DNA from: Myxococcota bacterium
GTDB lineage: Bacteria > Myxococcota_C > UBA6777
NCBI GenBank assembly: GCA_023150835.1
Contig: JAKLKB010000003.1
Coordinates: forward strand, 69,764-133,763
Length of the DNA stretch: 64,000 bases
Direction: 5' to 3'
Shown here: piece after piece, positions 1 to 8,902 of the stretch
How positions within the stretch are numbered: position 1 is the stretch's first letter
Layout of the letters: every line of letters begins with the position of its first letter
Notes under the pieces: model-generated
What the model was told of the DNA's origin: nothing
What the model saw: the letters and a program-made list of their open reading frames with translations, nothing else
Database searches by the model: none
Program-made: the position numbers and the translations under genes

Positions 1-246
1 AGATGACCCGATCTGCTCTGGGCGCTTCGCCCCTACAACAAAAAGCACACCACATCTCAAAAAAACAAAAAAGAATCAAAAGGCAAAGCACTTATCAGAC
101 ACGGATTGTTTTTTCTGCGTTGGTTTGCGCTTCGGTATCGGAGGGCTGTATGCCATGCAAAACGGCAAACAAAAAAGAGAGTGTATGCGAAAACATACAT
201 ATCGCCTATTCCGAGAGATCGTCTGCTTTGGGGGCTGTTGAGGCGA
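1..246. other. No gene seen; left edge
   Basis: I see no convincing coding frame in this stretch. Reading frames that run through it are in unlikely composition and continue antisense into the epimerase gene. A short GC-rich palindromic piece near positions 20-35 resembles the hairpin part of repeat family A. Confidence 0.4.
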
Positions 247-1560
247 TTATCCAGCGCGCTCCGCTTCGGCCATCGCCATCATCACCAAAGTTGCCGCGAT
301 CAATGGGATATTTTTGGTGAGTGGGCCAAAGGGATGCACCCAAAACGACGGGCTCCCGTACGTCAAGATCCCCATAAATCCAAACATCAACAAAAGCTGC
401 AAAGCCCCCATCCATCGGAGCCGAAACCCGATCGCGGTGCAGATCCCCAAAACGATCTCGAGATAACTCGTCCCATACAACGCGATCTTTGCAAGGATGC
501 CCGTCAAGCCAACGCCCGCAAGCAACTTGAGGCTCTCTTGTTCGGGGTAGATCCAAGCCGAGACGATGCCTGTTGCGATCCAGATGAACGCCACAGACCA
601 CTGCACAACAAGACGCAACGGTGTTAAATAAGCTGCCCATCGGGCTTCTACGCTGCGCGGCCTGCGAGAGATCCCCAATGCAAACGGCATCGGTGAAAAA
701 CCAAAGATCTGCACAAACCGCGTGTTGTCACAATGATTGCCCCGCAACAACATACCCAATTCATCGCGTGATATCGGACCTCTTCCGCCAAGCAGATCGG
801 TGATCCAAGCCAGCACGCTCATCCACCACAACGGCAGATGCAGCCGAAACGCGCCGTTGTTTTTTCCCAACCAGACAGCCAAGGTGTCCAACATCGCGTT
901 AAAAGAAAGCGCCTCCGCTCCGCCTACATCCACCGCAACATCCGCGATATCGTCGTCTTCAACGGCTCGCGTGATGGCGCTGACCAGATCTTCCACATGG
1001 ATCGGTTGCACAAGGTACTCTCCATCCCCAACCACGGGCGTCACAGGCAGCGCAGCCAACGAAGTAAAAAAAGTCATCGAGTGATCTTGCGGGCCGTACA
1101 CAAAGGACGGACGCAACACAACGTAGGGGATCCCCAAGCTCGCAAGATGCTGATCTGCGGCGCGTTTGCTTTGGTGGTAGTGACTTTTGGCCCCTTCATC
1201 CGCCCCCAACGCGCTAAGTTGAATGATCTTTTTTATACCCGCCTGTTTTGCCGCATCAAAAAACGCGATCGGAGCGGCCTGATGCAAGATATCAAATCGC
1301 GCCTCACCTTGTTCGCGGATGATCCCCACAAGGTTGATCGCGATATCATGGCCTTGCAAAGAGTTCGCCCATGCGGCGGGTTGCGCAAATTCCCCCGCCA
1401 CACACCGCACGCCCGACCACTGCATCTGCTCGACCCATCCGACTTGCTTTCCCCGCAACAACACCGTCACTCGATGGCCCCGTTTCGATAGCGCTTCCAA
1501 CACATGACGACCGATAAATCCGCTTCCACCCGTTAGAAAAATCGTCTTTCCTTCTGGCAT
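247..1560 (-). CDS. NAD(P)-dependent epimerase/SDR with C-terminal DoxX-like membrane domain
   Basis: The protein begins with a Rossmann NAD(P)-binding motif (TGGSGFIGRHV, about residues 8-18) typical of extended/atypical SDRs related to the complex I 39-kDa subunit. The body keeps the SDR pattern (INLVG, IQLSALGA, YHQSKRAAD, VLRPSFVYGP). The last ~130 residues hold four hydrophobic helices matching the DoxX-like (DoxX_3) family, so this is a fusion of a soluble dehydratase-like domain to a membrane domain. I chose ATG 1560 over the longer frame because GAGGG sits just upstream and the Rossmann motif then lies at the usual distance from the N-terminus. It is divergent from the DUF2269 gene at 1700; SDR-DoxX and DUF2269 genes are neighbours in many proteobacteria. 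Substrate unknown. Confidence 0.85.
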   Translation of the reverse strand: MPEGKTIFLTGGSGFIGRHVLEALSKRGHRVTVLLRGKQVGWVEQMQWSGVRCVAGEFAQPAAWANSLQGHDIAINLVGIIREQGEARFDILHQAAPIAFFDAAKQAGIKKIIQLSALGADEGAKSHYHQSKRAADQHLASLGIPYVVLRPSFVYGPQDHSMTFFTSLAALPVTPVVGDGEYLVQPIHVEDLVSAITRAVEDDDIADVAVDVGGAEALSFNAMLDTLAVWLGKNNGAFRLHLPLWWMSVLAWITDLLGGRGPISRDELGMLLRGNHCDNTRFVQIFGFSPMPFALGISRRPRSVEARWAAYLTPLRLVVQWSVAFIWIATGIVSAWIYPEQESLKLLAGVGLTGILAKIALYGTSYLEIVLGICTAIGFRLRWMGALQLLLMFGFMGILTYGSPSFWVHPFGPLTKNIPLIAATLVMMAMAEAERAG

Positions 1561-1699
1561 CACACCCTCGCTCTTCGTTCCCAAAAAATGCGCTTGACGT
1601 CCACAGCCAGATGCTGCAACTCTTCCCATGACGCGCCAAAAGACCATACATCGCTTTGTCTTTTTTCAATAGGACACAACGGGCAAGGAATTCTTTGAC

Positions 1700-2176
1700 A
1701 TGACTTCTTTCTATTTGCTTTTAAAAACCATCCATATCCTCGCAGCAACCTTGTTTTTCGGCACAGGATTAGGGAGTGCTTTTTTTAAGTTCCGCGCCGA
1801 TCAAAGCGGAAAGATCGAGGATATCGTGTTTGCACAAAAGAATATCGTCCTTGCAGACTGGCTTTTCACCATCCCTTCGGGGATCTTGCTTCCCCTGACG
1901 GGTTTGTGGATGGTTTGGTATCTCGGTATCCCACTAACAACACCTTGGATTATGGCGGGCCTTGGGCTGTATGCGCTTGCGGGCCTTTGTTGGGTGCCTG
2001 CCGCCTTGATGCAGATCTGGATGCGTGAAGCCGCCCTCCACGCCCAAGCCACACAAACGCCCCTCCCACCGCGCTATCACACATGGGCCTTGTGGTGGCT
2101 TCTGCTCGGCTTCCCTGCTTTTGGAGCGTCCGTTTGGACCATCTACATCATGGTCTCCAAACGTTTCCCTTGGTGA
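1700..2176 (+). CDS. DUF2269 family integral membrane protein
   Basis: A 158-residue protein with four hydrophobic segments (about residues 5-25, 50-75, 80-100 and 130-152). It has the family hallmarks: an N-terminal KTIHILAATLFFGTG helix with a conserved His, and a second helix with the FTIPSGILLPLTG pattern. The family is a predicted integral membrane protein of unknown function, sometimes thought to bind heme through its conserved His residues. AAGGA lies 8 bases upstream of the ATG. It is divergently transcribed from the epimerase/DoxX gene, a pairing that recurs in other bacteria and suggests a shared role. Confidence 0.75.
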   Translation: MTSFYLLLKTIHILAATLFFGTGLGSAFFKFRADQSGKIEDIVFAQKNIVLADWLFTIPSGILLPLTGLWMVWYLGIPLTTPWIMAGLGLYALAGLCWVPAALMQIWMREAALHAQATQTPLPPRYHTWALWWLLLGFPAFGASVWTIYIMVSKRFPW

Positions 2177-2330
2177 AAAATCGCCCAACACACAGATATC
2201 TCGCTTTTTCCGCCGCCCCCATACTCCCCAAGTACTTTCCTTGGGGCCTCAAAAGCACGTTTTTTCCCCTCCTGCGTATATCCCCGCAAGCCCGCTCTCC
2301 CCTTTTCTCACCTCTCGCAAAGGAGCCTTG

Positions 2331-3128
2331 ATGACCCCTCACAACACACGCCCCCTGTCCTCTACAACCTCCGCCCTAGAAACCAAACAAAGTACAAACA
2401 AAGTTTGTTTTTTTCATGGCATCACTTCTATTTGGACTGATGCAGTTAAATGGTTTTGTGGGGTTCCACCCCACACCCCGCAAGGGAGCGCGGCTCCCTT
2501 GACCCCGTGTTGGGCGAACAGGTCACTGTTTTCCAAACCAACGACGCTCTCGCTTGGATGGGTGCGAACACGGCTTTTTTTGGGCCGACTGCGTCGCTCC
2601 TATTCAATATTCATCCCTTGTCTTTTTTCTTTATTCGCTTTTTTTATCTGTTTCCTTGAAGATCCTGCGCCATCCTACGCGTCTTCCGTCACGTCTGCTC
2701 GTCTTCGGTGTTGGCCGATCAAAAAAAACCACAAAAGCGGGCGTATTGAAGTCACTTGGAGCCATCATTGCGCAGGAGGCCGAACTTGCAGCAAAAGAAT
2801 CGATATCACGCTGCAACTCAACAGGAAATGGTACAACGAAAGCATCGATTATCCGACGTATCCCGCTCAAAAAAATGGGGTTCAGTCCGAGGCTTTTGGG
2901 TGTTGGAAGTCCAAAAAGAAGTACTTTCGTTATCGCTTTACGCGCTGGGGAAAACGGCGGATCAGTATCGAGATCTCTCCCGAGCGTAATGAGTACAAAT
3001 TGCGTCTGCATATCAGACGAAAACACCCGATCCAAACGGGCGGCTGGTTGGGAGGGTTGCGCTGTCAAATCCACCACCGCGCACTGACGTTTCGTCGCTG
3101 TCCCCCACAGCCACCCTCGCCGCGTTAA
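2331..3128 (+). CDS. Doubtful ORF over a dispersed repeat; C-terminal half looks protein-like
   Basis: An open frame of 265 codons starts after AAAGGAGCCTTG. Its residues ~40-90 are simply the translation of repeat family B, which occurs elsewhere in non-coding DNA. After a hydrophobic stretch (FIPCLFSLFAFFICFL, a possible signal peptide) the last ~130 residues look like a real beta-rich basic protein (KYFRYRFTRWGKRRISIEI, YKLRLHIRRK). Either a short secreted protein has lost or uses a non-ATG start downstream of the repeat, or the frame is a degraded gene joined to repeat DNA. No family was recognised. The rest of 2177-3158 holds nothing else I can name. Confidence 0.3.
   Translation: MTPHNTRPLSSTTSALETKQSTNKVCFFHGITSIWTDAVKWFCGVPPHTPQGSAAPLTPCWANRSLFSKPTTLSLGWVRTRLFLGRLRRSYSIFIPCLFSLFAFFICFLEDPAPSYASSVTSARLRCWPIKKNHKSGRIEVTWSHHCAGGRTCSKRIDITLQLNRKWYNESIDYPTYPAQKNGVQSEAFGCWKSKKKYFRYRFTRWGKRRISIEISPERNEYKLRLHIRRKHPIQTGGWLGGLRCQIHHRALTFRRCPPQPPSPR
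2453..2610 (+). repeat. Dispersed repeat family B, copy 1
   Basis: About 155 bases running from GTGGGGTTCCACCCCACACC through CTTGACCCCGTGTTGGGCGAA and CAAACCAACGACGCTCTCGC to GCGAACACGGCTTTTTTGG. The same string order recurs inverted at 5195-5345 and partly at 23425-23490. It sits upstream of, or inside, the doubtful ORF 2331-3128. Confidence 0.7.
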
Positions 3129-3158
3129 GTATCGCTGCTCTCAAAAGAAAGGTATCTC

Positions 3159-3629
3159 ATGCGAAATCAATGGTTGACCCTCATCGGCCTTGGGTGCTTG
3201 GGGCTTTTTGCAGCCTGCGAAAAAAAAGAACCCGATCATCTTTGGTTGCGCGGTAATGCAACGCAACGAATCCTCACTCTTGCCAAGCACCACCGAGGGA
3301 ACGACGTGGTGATGATGGAAGTGCGTTACCGCCACGAACAACTCTACCTTGCGATCCAAAGCAAGAACACAAATTATGCGATGTATCAGCTCAACAAAAT
3401 AGAGAACGTCATGCGACACGGCGCAGAACGTCGCCCAAAAAGAAAGAAATCCTATGATTGGTTCTTTCAAACCGCCCTCCCGCCGATGAAAGCCAGTCTG
3501 GAGAAAAAGTACCAACCTGATATCGCCTTCCAGCAGTTCACTGCTCAGTGCATGGCTTGCCACATCAAAGAAAAGCTGCCCTACATCCCCGTCCCACAGC
3601 CTTGGGAAAAGCGCCGACTCCCCCCTTGA
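3159..3629 (+). CDS. Cytochrome c'-like lipoprotein
   Basis: A 156-residue exported protein with a short hydrophobic leader ending in a lipobox (LFAAC, Cys about residue 20), so it should be a lipid-anchored envelope protein. The mature part is helical and carries one c-type heme motif, CMACH, near the C-terminus (about residue 130). That is the placement found in class II cytochromes c (cytochrome c' four-helix fold). AAAGAAAGG precedes the ATG. It probably carries electrons or binds ligands in the periplasm. No partner is evident; the next gene runs on the opposite strand. The heme motif is clear, the cytochrome c' assignment is inferred from helix pattern and motif position. Confidence 0.7.
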   Translation: MRNQWLTLIGLGCLGLFAACEKKEPDHLWLRGNATQRILTLAKHHRGNDVVMMEVRYRHEQLYLAIQSKNTNYAMYQLNKIENVMRHGAERRPKRKKSYDWFFQTALPPMKASLEKKYQPDIAFQQFTAQCMACHIKEKLPYIPVPQPWEKRRLPP

Positions 3630-3666
3630 TCGGAGACCACCCAAAAGACCTCCTCACATCTTCTAC

Positions 3667-3785
3667 GAGATCCGCCCATCGTGTGATCGTAAAGCGTAGA
3701 AGCAGCCCCTGTGGCTGCCCGATAACAGGGCATCTGCGTACGATTCTTTGTGTACGTCGCTCGGATATCGTAGGACATCACGGGC
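3667..3785. repeat. Dispersed repeat family A, copy 1
   Basis: Contains the family A core CCGCCCATCGTGTGATCG, then a hairpin-forming GCAGCCCCTGTGGCTGCCC, then TTTGTGTACG and GGATATCGT. Matching copies lie at 10966-11090, 13895-13985 (inverted), 40941-40995 and 41254-41375. It lies between the convergent genes ending at 3629 and 3796. Confidence 0.75.
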
Positions 3786-3795
3786 AGATCTCGTA

Positions 3796-4638
3796 TCAAT
3801 GCACAAGATATCCCCACCCAGTCTCGGGATAGACGTTCATGTGATAAAACTCGCCCGGGATCTCGATCTGTTTTCGCCAAGCCACCAACAGCGCGTATGC
3901 AGCGCGATGAAGAAGATCAAGCCGTTCAAAGATCCGCCCAAGCACCGACGGCATCAACGGGGCTGCTCCTTTGTGACATTGGATCGCAAGCGAAACCACT
4001 TCTTCGAGCGCTCCGTCTTCGCGCAAGAAAAACGGCCACGCTTGCGTTGCGCCCCAGACTTCGGTCAAACCGCGCTCAAGGCTCGCAAGATGCTCATGGA
4101 TCGTTGTCCAAAAGCTCCCGACATCCCGTATCGTCCGACTGCACAGCACTTGATGGAAAGCCAACAAGCGCTCGACAGGGCCTTCTTGACAAAGCCCTTG
4201 GCGGTAGGCTCCCAAAGCACCGAGAAAGCGGGGTTCTTGGTGAAACAGAAAATGCGTCTCTCGAAAAGCGCTTTGCCACTCAGGTTTTTCAAGCGCCCGC
4301 TTGGTAATTCCCCGATCGCGCATAAACGGGCGCGCTTCTTGGCGGCTCGCCAACAGCGGCAGATTGCAACGCGTCGCCAAAACATCCAACAGCCGCTCCA
4401 AGTAAAACAGCGCGATATGGCTCCCCACCAAGCCATTTTCTGCGTGCATCTTGAAAAAAATCTGCGCGCCATACGAAGCAGGTCTTACTTCGATGTCACG
4501 AAAAACGATCTCTTCTGCAAAAAAAGCCTCGACTTCTTCGAGCTGAAATCGCGTACTGATCACGAACGATCCGTACACCTGCAAATCAAAATGCCAGATC
4601 GGACGATCGGCTTCCTTGCCTGCCATGGAATCAACCAT
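3796..4638 (-). CDS. Hypothetical protein, second gene of a SUKH operon
   Basis: A 280-residue soluble protein with no signal peptide and no family I recognise. It alternates predicted beta strands in the first ~100 residues (WHFDLQVYGSFVIST, IEVRPASYGAQIFF) with mostly helical sequence afterwards. GAGGAG lies 12 bases upstream of the ATG, and an internal Met at residue 5 could also serve. It starts 18 bases after the stop of the SUKH gene and on the same strand, so the two are very likely co-transcribed; its role may relate to that protein. Confidence 0.6.
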   Translation of the reverse strand: MVDSMAGKEADRPIWHFDLQVYGSFVISTRFQLEEVEAFFAEEIVFRDIEVRPASYGAQIFFKMHAENGLVGSHIALFYLERLLDVLATRCNLPLLASRQEARPFMRDRGITKRALEKPEWQSAFRETHFLFHQEPRFLGALGAYRQGLCQEGPVERLLAFHQVLCSRTIRDVGSFWTTIHEHLASLERGLTEVWGATQAWPFFLREDGALEEVVSLAIQCHKGAAPLMPSVLGRIFERLDLLHRAAYALLVAWRKQIEIPGEFYHMNVYPETGWGYLVH

Positions 4639-4656
4639 CTTGACTCATCGCTCCTC

Positions 4657-5172
4657 TCAATCCTCTTCGCTCAAAAGTGCGAAGACTTCGCCTTCTTCGA
4701 TCACTTCGTAGTGACCCGCTTCCAGCCGATCAGCCAACCCCGCCAGCCAACGCCCAAACGAAGGGGCCACCACCACCCGATCATACGGATCGTGAAAGGC
4801 TTCCAAACACTCGCCTGTATCCATATCCAGCACCAAAAAATCCCCTCCCCCGTTGCCCAACACAGGCAACCACTCAGGCAGCCACTCGTAGTCTGGATTC
4901 TCTGCGGCGATCTGATTGTTCAACTTCCACTCCGCCAAGATATCGCGTGTCCCCATCAAAAACCAACTCCCAAGCACATACGACTCATCCGAACCGTTGT
5001 TGCAAAACAAAACCGTCCGAATGTCGGAGGGGAGCCCTCGTCCCAAAGCCGTTTCCAGCGCATCGATCTGCTCATCGCTTGCAGCGGGTCGCAAAAAGTC
5101 ATACGCCACAGGAAATTTCTCTTCCAAAAAATCAACCACTCTTTTCCATGATTTCAAAGCCAGATTCGCCAT
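4657..5172 (-). CDS. SMI1/KNR4 (SUKH) family protein
   Basis: A 171-residue protein with the SUKH pattern: an N-terminal helix with AASDEQIDALETALGRGLPSD, then VLFCNNGSDE, and a C-terminal segment with GGGDFLVLD, FHDPYDRVVVAPSFGRWL. SUKH proteins often act as immunity proteins against contact-dependent or polymorphic toxins, but many are housekeeping or unknown. I chose ATG 5172 because AAAGGA is 8 bases upstream; a longer frame to 5346 is only the translation of repeat family B. No toxin gene with a recognisable nuclease or deaminase domain is adjacent. The downstream gene at 3796 is the only candidate partner. Confidence 0.75.
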   Translation of the reverse strand: MANLALKSWKRVVDFLEEKFPVAYDFLRPAASDEQIDALETALGRGLPSDIRTVLFCNNGSDESYVLGSWFLMGTRDILAEWKLNNQIAAENPDYEWLPEWLPVLGNGGGDFLVLDMDTGECLEAFHDPYDRVVVAPSFGRWLAGLADRLEAGHYEVIEEGEVFALLSEED

Positions 5173-5194
5173 CCCATATTCCTTTCTTCTGTAT

Positions 5195-5345
5195 AAATAG
5201 AAGTGACGCAGTTTCCAAAAAAGCCGTGTTCGCGAACGCCCAAGCGAGAGCGTCGTTGGTTTGAAAAACGATGCTCTGTTCGCCAATACAGGGTCAAGGG
5301 GGCAAAACTCCCTTGCAGGGCGTGGTACCTCGCCCCACAACGCCA
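5195..5345 (-). repeat. Dispersed repeat family B, copy 2
   Basis: Inverted relative to copy 1 at 2453-2610. It shares GGCGAACAG, CAAACCAACGACGCTCTCGC and GCGAACACGGCTTTTTTGG on the minus strand. It ends just upstream of the Shine-Dalgarno of the SUKH gene, so it lies in that gene's leader. Confidence 0.7.
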
Positions 5346-5379
5346 TTCAACCTCGTCCATCCTATACAAATGTCGCTTT

Positions 5380-7911
5380 TCAAGACACCCATGAAACACG
5401 ATCGATACGGTGGGCGTTTCGTCGCCTGCGCCACACACCCCAACACAACCATCCCAACAGCCAAAAAGCCAGCCCCAAAGACTCTTGCGAAAGCACAGAC
5501 TGACAAGAACATCCGAAGGCTCGGGGTTTGAACTCGGAGCCGTTGGGAACCAAGCAGACTTTCGTGCTATCGGGCTGTTGAACACAGATCGCATTGCCAT
5601 CGCAGCTTCCGTCGCTACGACAAGGGCCACCAAAGGCCCCAGCCGCCCGTTCCGTTAGATCTCCGTCAAGCGGTCCGGCATCTGGGGGGCGCGATCCATC
5701 AGGAGGCCGTGACTCGGTGCTGCTTCCGCCTTCTTCACGAACGCTTGTGTTTTCTCCGCTATTTTCGCTTGTGCTTTCGGTACTTGCGTTCCCTTCGGGA
5801 GAACTCGCTTGGCAGAGACTATCCAAACACACCTGCCCTTGGGGACATCGACAATCTTGTGGGCAAGAGTCACATGCCTCTCCTTCTGCACAACGCCCGT
5901 CTCCACAATTCGCCAACGGCTTACACAGGCCGTTGTTGCAAGCTAAACCCTCTGGGCAAAGACAGTCGGCCTTACACGCATCGCATGTTTCGTTGTTGTC
6001 ACAGATGCCGTTGCCACATTGCGGCTTATTTTCTTCGCATTTTCCTGCGTTGCAGATCTGTGTTGGCGGACACGCGCAATCTTGCGCACACGTCGCGCAA
6101 TTTTCGCTTGCATCACACGCTCCGTTGCCGCACGTGGAAGGCGTGATGCAGATCCCTCCTTGACATTGTTGTCCGCTCGGGCAGGGGCAATCCTTTGGAC
6201 ACGAACTGCAATCCTCGTTGCCATCGCAGCTTCCGTTTCCACAAACGGCTCCTCCGCTTGGAATACAAAAATTCCCATCGCACGCATACCCTGTCGGACA
6301 CGTACCGCCCCCGCGCTGTGCGCAAGCGCCAAGGCCCAGATTCCCCAGCACCTCTTTGTTGCAGTTGTATCCGCTCGCACAATCTGTATCCCCACGACAC
6401 AAACAAAACGGCGTACCGCTGTTGATCCGCCCGCAAAGTCCGCCTGCTGCTGCTGCGCACGTACTGTTGCTCGAACAGCTCCGCAAACAAGCACTCAAAC
6501 CGACGTTGTCGATGCAAGAAGTTCCCGCCGCACACGACGAACAAGACGAGCCGGGCGCTCCGTTCGGAAAGCCCCCTGTCCCTGTTCCACAAGCCACCGT
6601 ACAGATCTGCCCCTTGGAAGTGTTTTGACAGATCGTCCCCGCCACACACGGGATATTGGCATTGCAAGGCTGACCGAGGTTGGCGGGTTGTGCTTCGATA
6701 CAAGCCTGATTCTTACAGACAAAACCTGCGGCGCAATCCGCATCGCTCTGACACATTTTTTGGCAGCGACCATTTTGGCAAGTCTCGTTGCTCCCACATT
6801 CGTTGGTCGTTGCGCAAGGAGCATCGGGGCATTTGTTGGTGTCGGGCATACAAAGCATCGAAGCTCCCGAAGATTGGCACTTTGTACCCGAAGGACAACA
6901 GCCTGCGGCATCGCAGCGCAACAAACAGCGCGAACGGCCATCGACTTGGGCGCAGGCACCACCACCACAATCGGCATCTTGACGGCATGGCTTACAGTTT
7001 TGGGGTGGGATGGGAAACGTCTTAGGGCCGCACTTTCCGCCTACACAATCACGACACGTCCCGCACTGCGCCGCCGAAGTGCAGCCTGTGGTCGGGTAGA
7101 TCGTACAAACCCCCGACTCTTCGTCCGAAGTGATGCCGTTAAACAACGGCCCCACACCACGCACCGAAAAATACATCAGCGAAGAACGCGGGGCTGTATG
7201 TCCGAAACCAAGGGCATGACCGATCTCGTGCGCGGCAACGTCGGCAAAGTCCATCTCGTTGGCTTGTACGTTGGGCGTCATCCCCCACAAACGCCCCGAA
7301 GGAAGGGGGTTAAAAGCGATATCCGCATCGATCAACGAACCATTCGATGACACCGCTGGTTGCGTCACCGCAAGCACCGAAGAAGGCAGCCGCATCGCCG
7401 ACCAATCCGCACTCGACGGCAACCAACACACCAAACGCCGATCCGAAGGATTCCCTTTGGTGGTGGTTTGTCCCAGATAATTGTGCGCAAAGTCCGTACA
7501 ACTCGGCTGCTTCCAAGCATCCCAAGCCGCTTTTAAAGTTGCCTCGATGGTGGTTCCTGTCTTGCCTTGGTATCCGCCCTGCCCGGGCATGTTGTTGAGG
7601 TTGAGATACCATCCCACAGGCAAAGCAGGCCACTTGTACGGATTTCCGCCCACACATTCATTCTGCGCAGCGCAAGTCGCCAGTCCCGAACTCAGCGGAT
7701 CACAACACGCATCCGCTCCGCCCGCGTTGCCGATCGTCGTGCGACAAGAGGTCTGGGTTTGCTTGCATTGTCCGCCCGTCGTCAACGAGTGCCACGCCAA
7801 AGCCGCCGATGTACCAAAGAAAAACACCGATACACACAAACAGAAAAATACCGCACTCCACAAACCAAAGCCAAGTTCCGACCTCACCGTGCTACCCTCG
7901 TTGCGACTCAT
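5380..7911 (-). CDS. Secreted matrixin-like zinc metalloprotease with CGNG Cys repeats and MYXO-CTERM-like tail
   Basis: An 843-residue exported protein. A signal peptide (about residues 12-39) is followed by a metzincin domain with HEIGHALGFGH at 228-238 (three zinc His, catalytic Glu229) and a Met-turn (SLMYF, ~246). Long Cys-rich stretches follow. About residues 550-715 contain four copies of a CGNGxCxxxExCxxCxxDCxCPxGxxCxxGxC module. A low-complexity Ser/Glu/Pro/Asp spacer leads to a C-terminal tail with GCSC, a hydrophobic helix and RRRR, the layout of the MYXO-CTERM sorting signal, so it is probably surface-anchored. AGGAGG precedes the ATG. Its start overlaps the stop of the upstream gene (ATGA), implying translational coupling. 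Confidence 0.85.
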   Translation of the reverse strand: MSRNEGSTVRSELGFGLWSAVFFCLCVSVFFFGTSAALAWHSLTTGGQCKQTQTSCRTTIGNAGGADACCDPLSSGLATCAAQNECVGGNPYKWPALPVGWYLNLNNMPGQGGYQGKTGTTIEATLKAAWDAWKQPSCTDFAHNYLGQTTTKGNPSDRRLVCWLPSSADWSAMRLPSSVLAVTQPAVSSNGSLIDADIAFNPLPSGRLWGMTPNVQANEMDFADVAAHEIGHALGFGHTAPRSSLMYFSVRGVGPLFNGITSDEESGVCTIYPTTGCTSAAQCGTCRDCVGGKCGPKTFPIPPQNCKPCRQDADCGGGACAQVDGRSRCLLRCDAAGCCPSGTKCQSSGASMLCMPDTNKCPDAPCATTNECGSNETCQNGRCQKMCQSDADCAAGFVCKNQACIEAQPANLGQPCNANIPCVAGTICQNTSKGQICTVACGTGTGGFPNGAPGSSCSSCAAGTSCIDNVGLSACLRSCSSNSTCAAAAGGLCGRINSGTPFCLCRGDTDCASGYNCNKEVLGNLGLGACAQRGGGTCPTGYACDGNFCIPSGGAVCGNGSCDGNEDCSSCPKDCPCPSGQQCQGGICITPSTCGNGACDASENCATCAQDCACPPTQICNAGKCEENKPQCGNGICDNNETCDACKADCLCPEGLACNNGLCKPLANCGDGRCAEGEACDSCPQDCRCPQGQVCLDSLCQASSPEGNASTESTSENSGENTSVREEGGSSTESRPPDGSRPPDAGPLDGDLTERAAGAFGGPCRSDGSCDGNAICVQQPDSTKVCLVPNGSEFKPRAFGCSCQSVLSQESLGLAFWLLGWLCWGVWRRRRNAHRIDRVSWVS

Positions 7912-8720
7912 CTCCCCCCTCCTTGTCTTTTCGTCTCATGCACAGGGGCCTTTTTGCGATGGAGCGCCCAAAGCGCCCGCAAGCGCAGCGTAAATTCGCG
8001 TAGTGTCGTGTGTCGTATCTTAGAGCGATCTTGCACTGAGCGCATCTTCCGCGCCCTCGCCTCTGGCTGTTCGGATGCTGTGACTCTCCCGTCGCGTGGC
8101 TTATCGGATGGCGCGAACATCCCGCTGTGCGATTCATTGGAAGGGGTGATGTACAAACGCAGATCTTCTGCGGTGTTTTGCGCAAACGAAGCGGGCGGGG
8201 TGGCGATCTTCCAGATACCTTGTGTCCAACCTGTCAGAAGATACTCACCTCTGATGTGCGGATTGGGATACAAAAACAAGACGACTTCTTCACCCACGAC
8301 AAAACGTGGCCCGCCCTCCAATCCCATCGAATCTTTGCCAACGGTTCCCCCGTAGTGACCGACCAAAACACGCTTTGGAGCAGAGCGACCCAAAAGCTCC
8401 GAGACGACGCCCAAGGTCGCTTGCGTGACGATCGCTTGCTGTTCTTTCGTCCAAAAAGACCACTGATAAAGAACCTTCGCACGAACGATCAAGCTGGACT
8501 GTTCGAGCATTTGAGCTTCGGTCAAGCGCAAGATCGTTGCGGCACGACTGGTCATCGCACTCCCCACAAGAAAAAGCGCAACCAATCCAACACACCATGC
8601 TCTCGCTCCGCCCCAAAAAGCCCGTCGATTCGGATTGTTTCGCCACGCACACACACACGACCTTACGGTGGCGTACAGCTTTGCGATCACACACAACCCT
8701 GCGATACATCGTTCCAACAT
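7908..8720 (-). CDS. Secreted hypothetical protein coupled to the matrixin
   Basis: A 270-residue protein with a long basic N-region and a hydrophobic segment (WCVGLVALFLVGSA) ending in SRAA, a likely signal peptidase site near residue 56. The mature N-terminal half looks like a compact beta domain (SSLIVRAKVLYQWSFW, GVVSELLG, VLVGHYGG, FVVGEEVVLFLYP, YLLTGWTQGIWKI). The C-terminal ~90 residues are polar and basic. I chose ATG 8720 because GGAGGAAACG sits immediately upstream; longer starts lack a ribosome site. The stop overlaps the matrixin start by four bases, so the pair should be made together. It could be a partner or inhibitor of the protease, but that is inference from position only. 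Confidence 0.65.
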   Translation of the reverse strand: MLERCIAGLCVIAKLYATVRSCVCAWRNNPNRRAFWGGARAWCVGLVALFLVGSAMTSRAATILRLTEAQMLEQSSLIVRAKVLYQWSFWTKEQQAIVTQATLGVVSELLGRSAPKRVLVGHYGGTVGKDSMGLEGGPRFVVGEEVVLFLYPNPHIRGEYLLTGWTQGIWKIATPPASFAQNTAEDLRLYITPSNESHSGMFAPSDKPRDGRVTASEQPEARARKMRSVQDRSKIRHTTLREFTLRLRALWALHRKKAPVHETKRQGGGR

Positions 8721-8902
8721 CGTTTCCTCCATCAGCCCGTCGCCACCGCTTTGTGGTCTCTCTTGCCGAATCCAAGCAGCCAACGCGCACAGGATTGTAC
8801 TCGCCTGCGTTGCTTTTGGCAAAAGGCTTTGTTCGCCGATCGAACTCTCCATGCTATCGCTGCGTAGTGGGTTCGCCTTATCCCTACACACGGAGCTGAT
8901 CG

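Noticed and set aside
3748-5151. 467-codon open frame on the plus strand
   Set aside because: It lies antisense to the SUKH gene and its partner, is rich in Arg, Pro, His and Ser, and has no domain. The minus-strand genes have ribosome sites and recognisable sequence.
6019-7350. 443-codon open frame on the plus strand
   Set aside because: It is the antisense of the Cys-rich matrixin region; the Thr/Ala/Arg-rich composition is what antisense of Cys/Gly codons gives.
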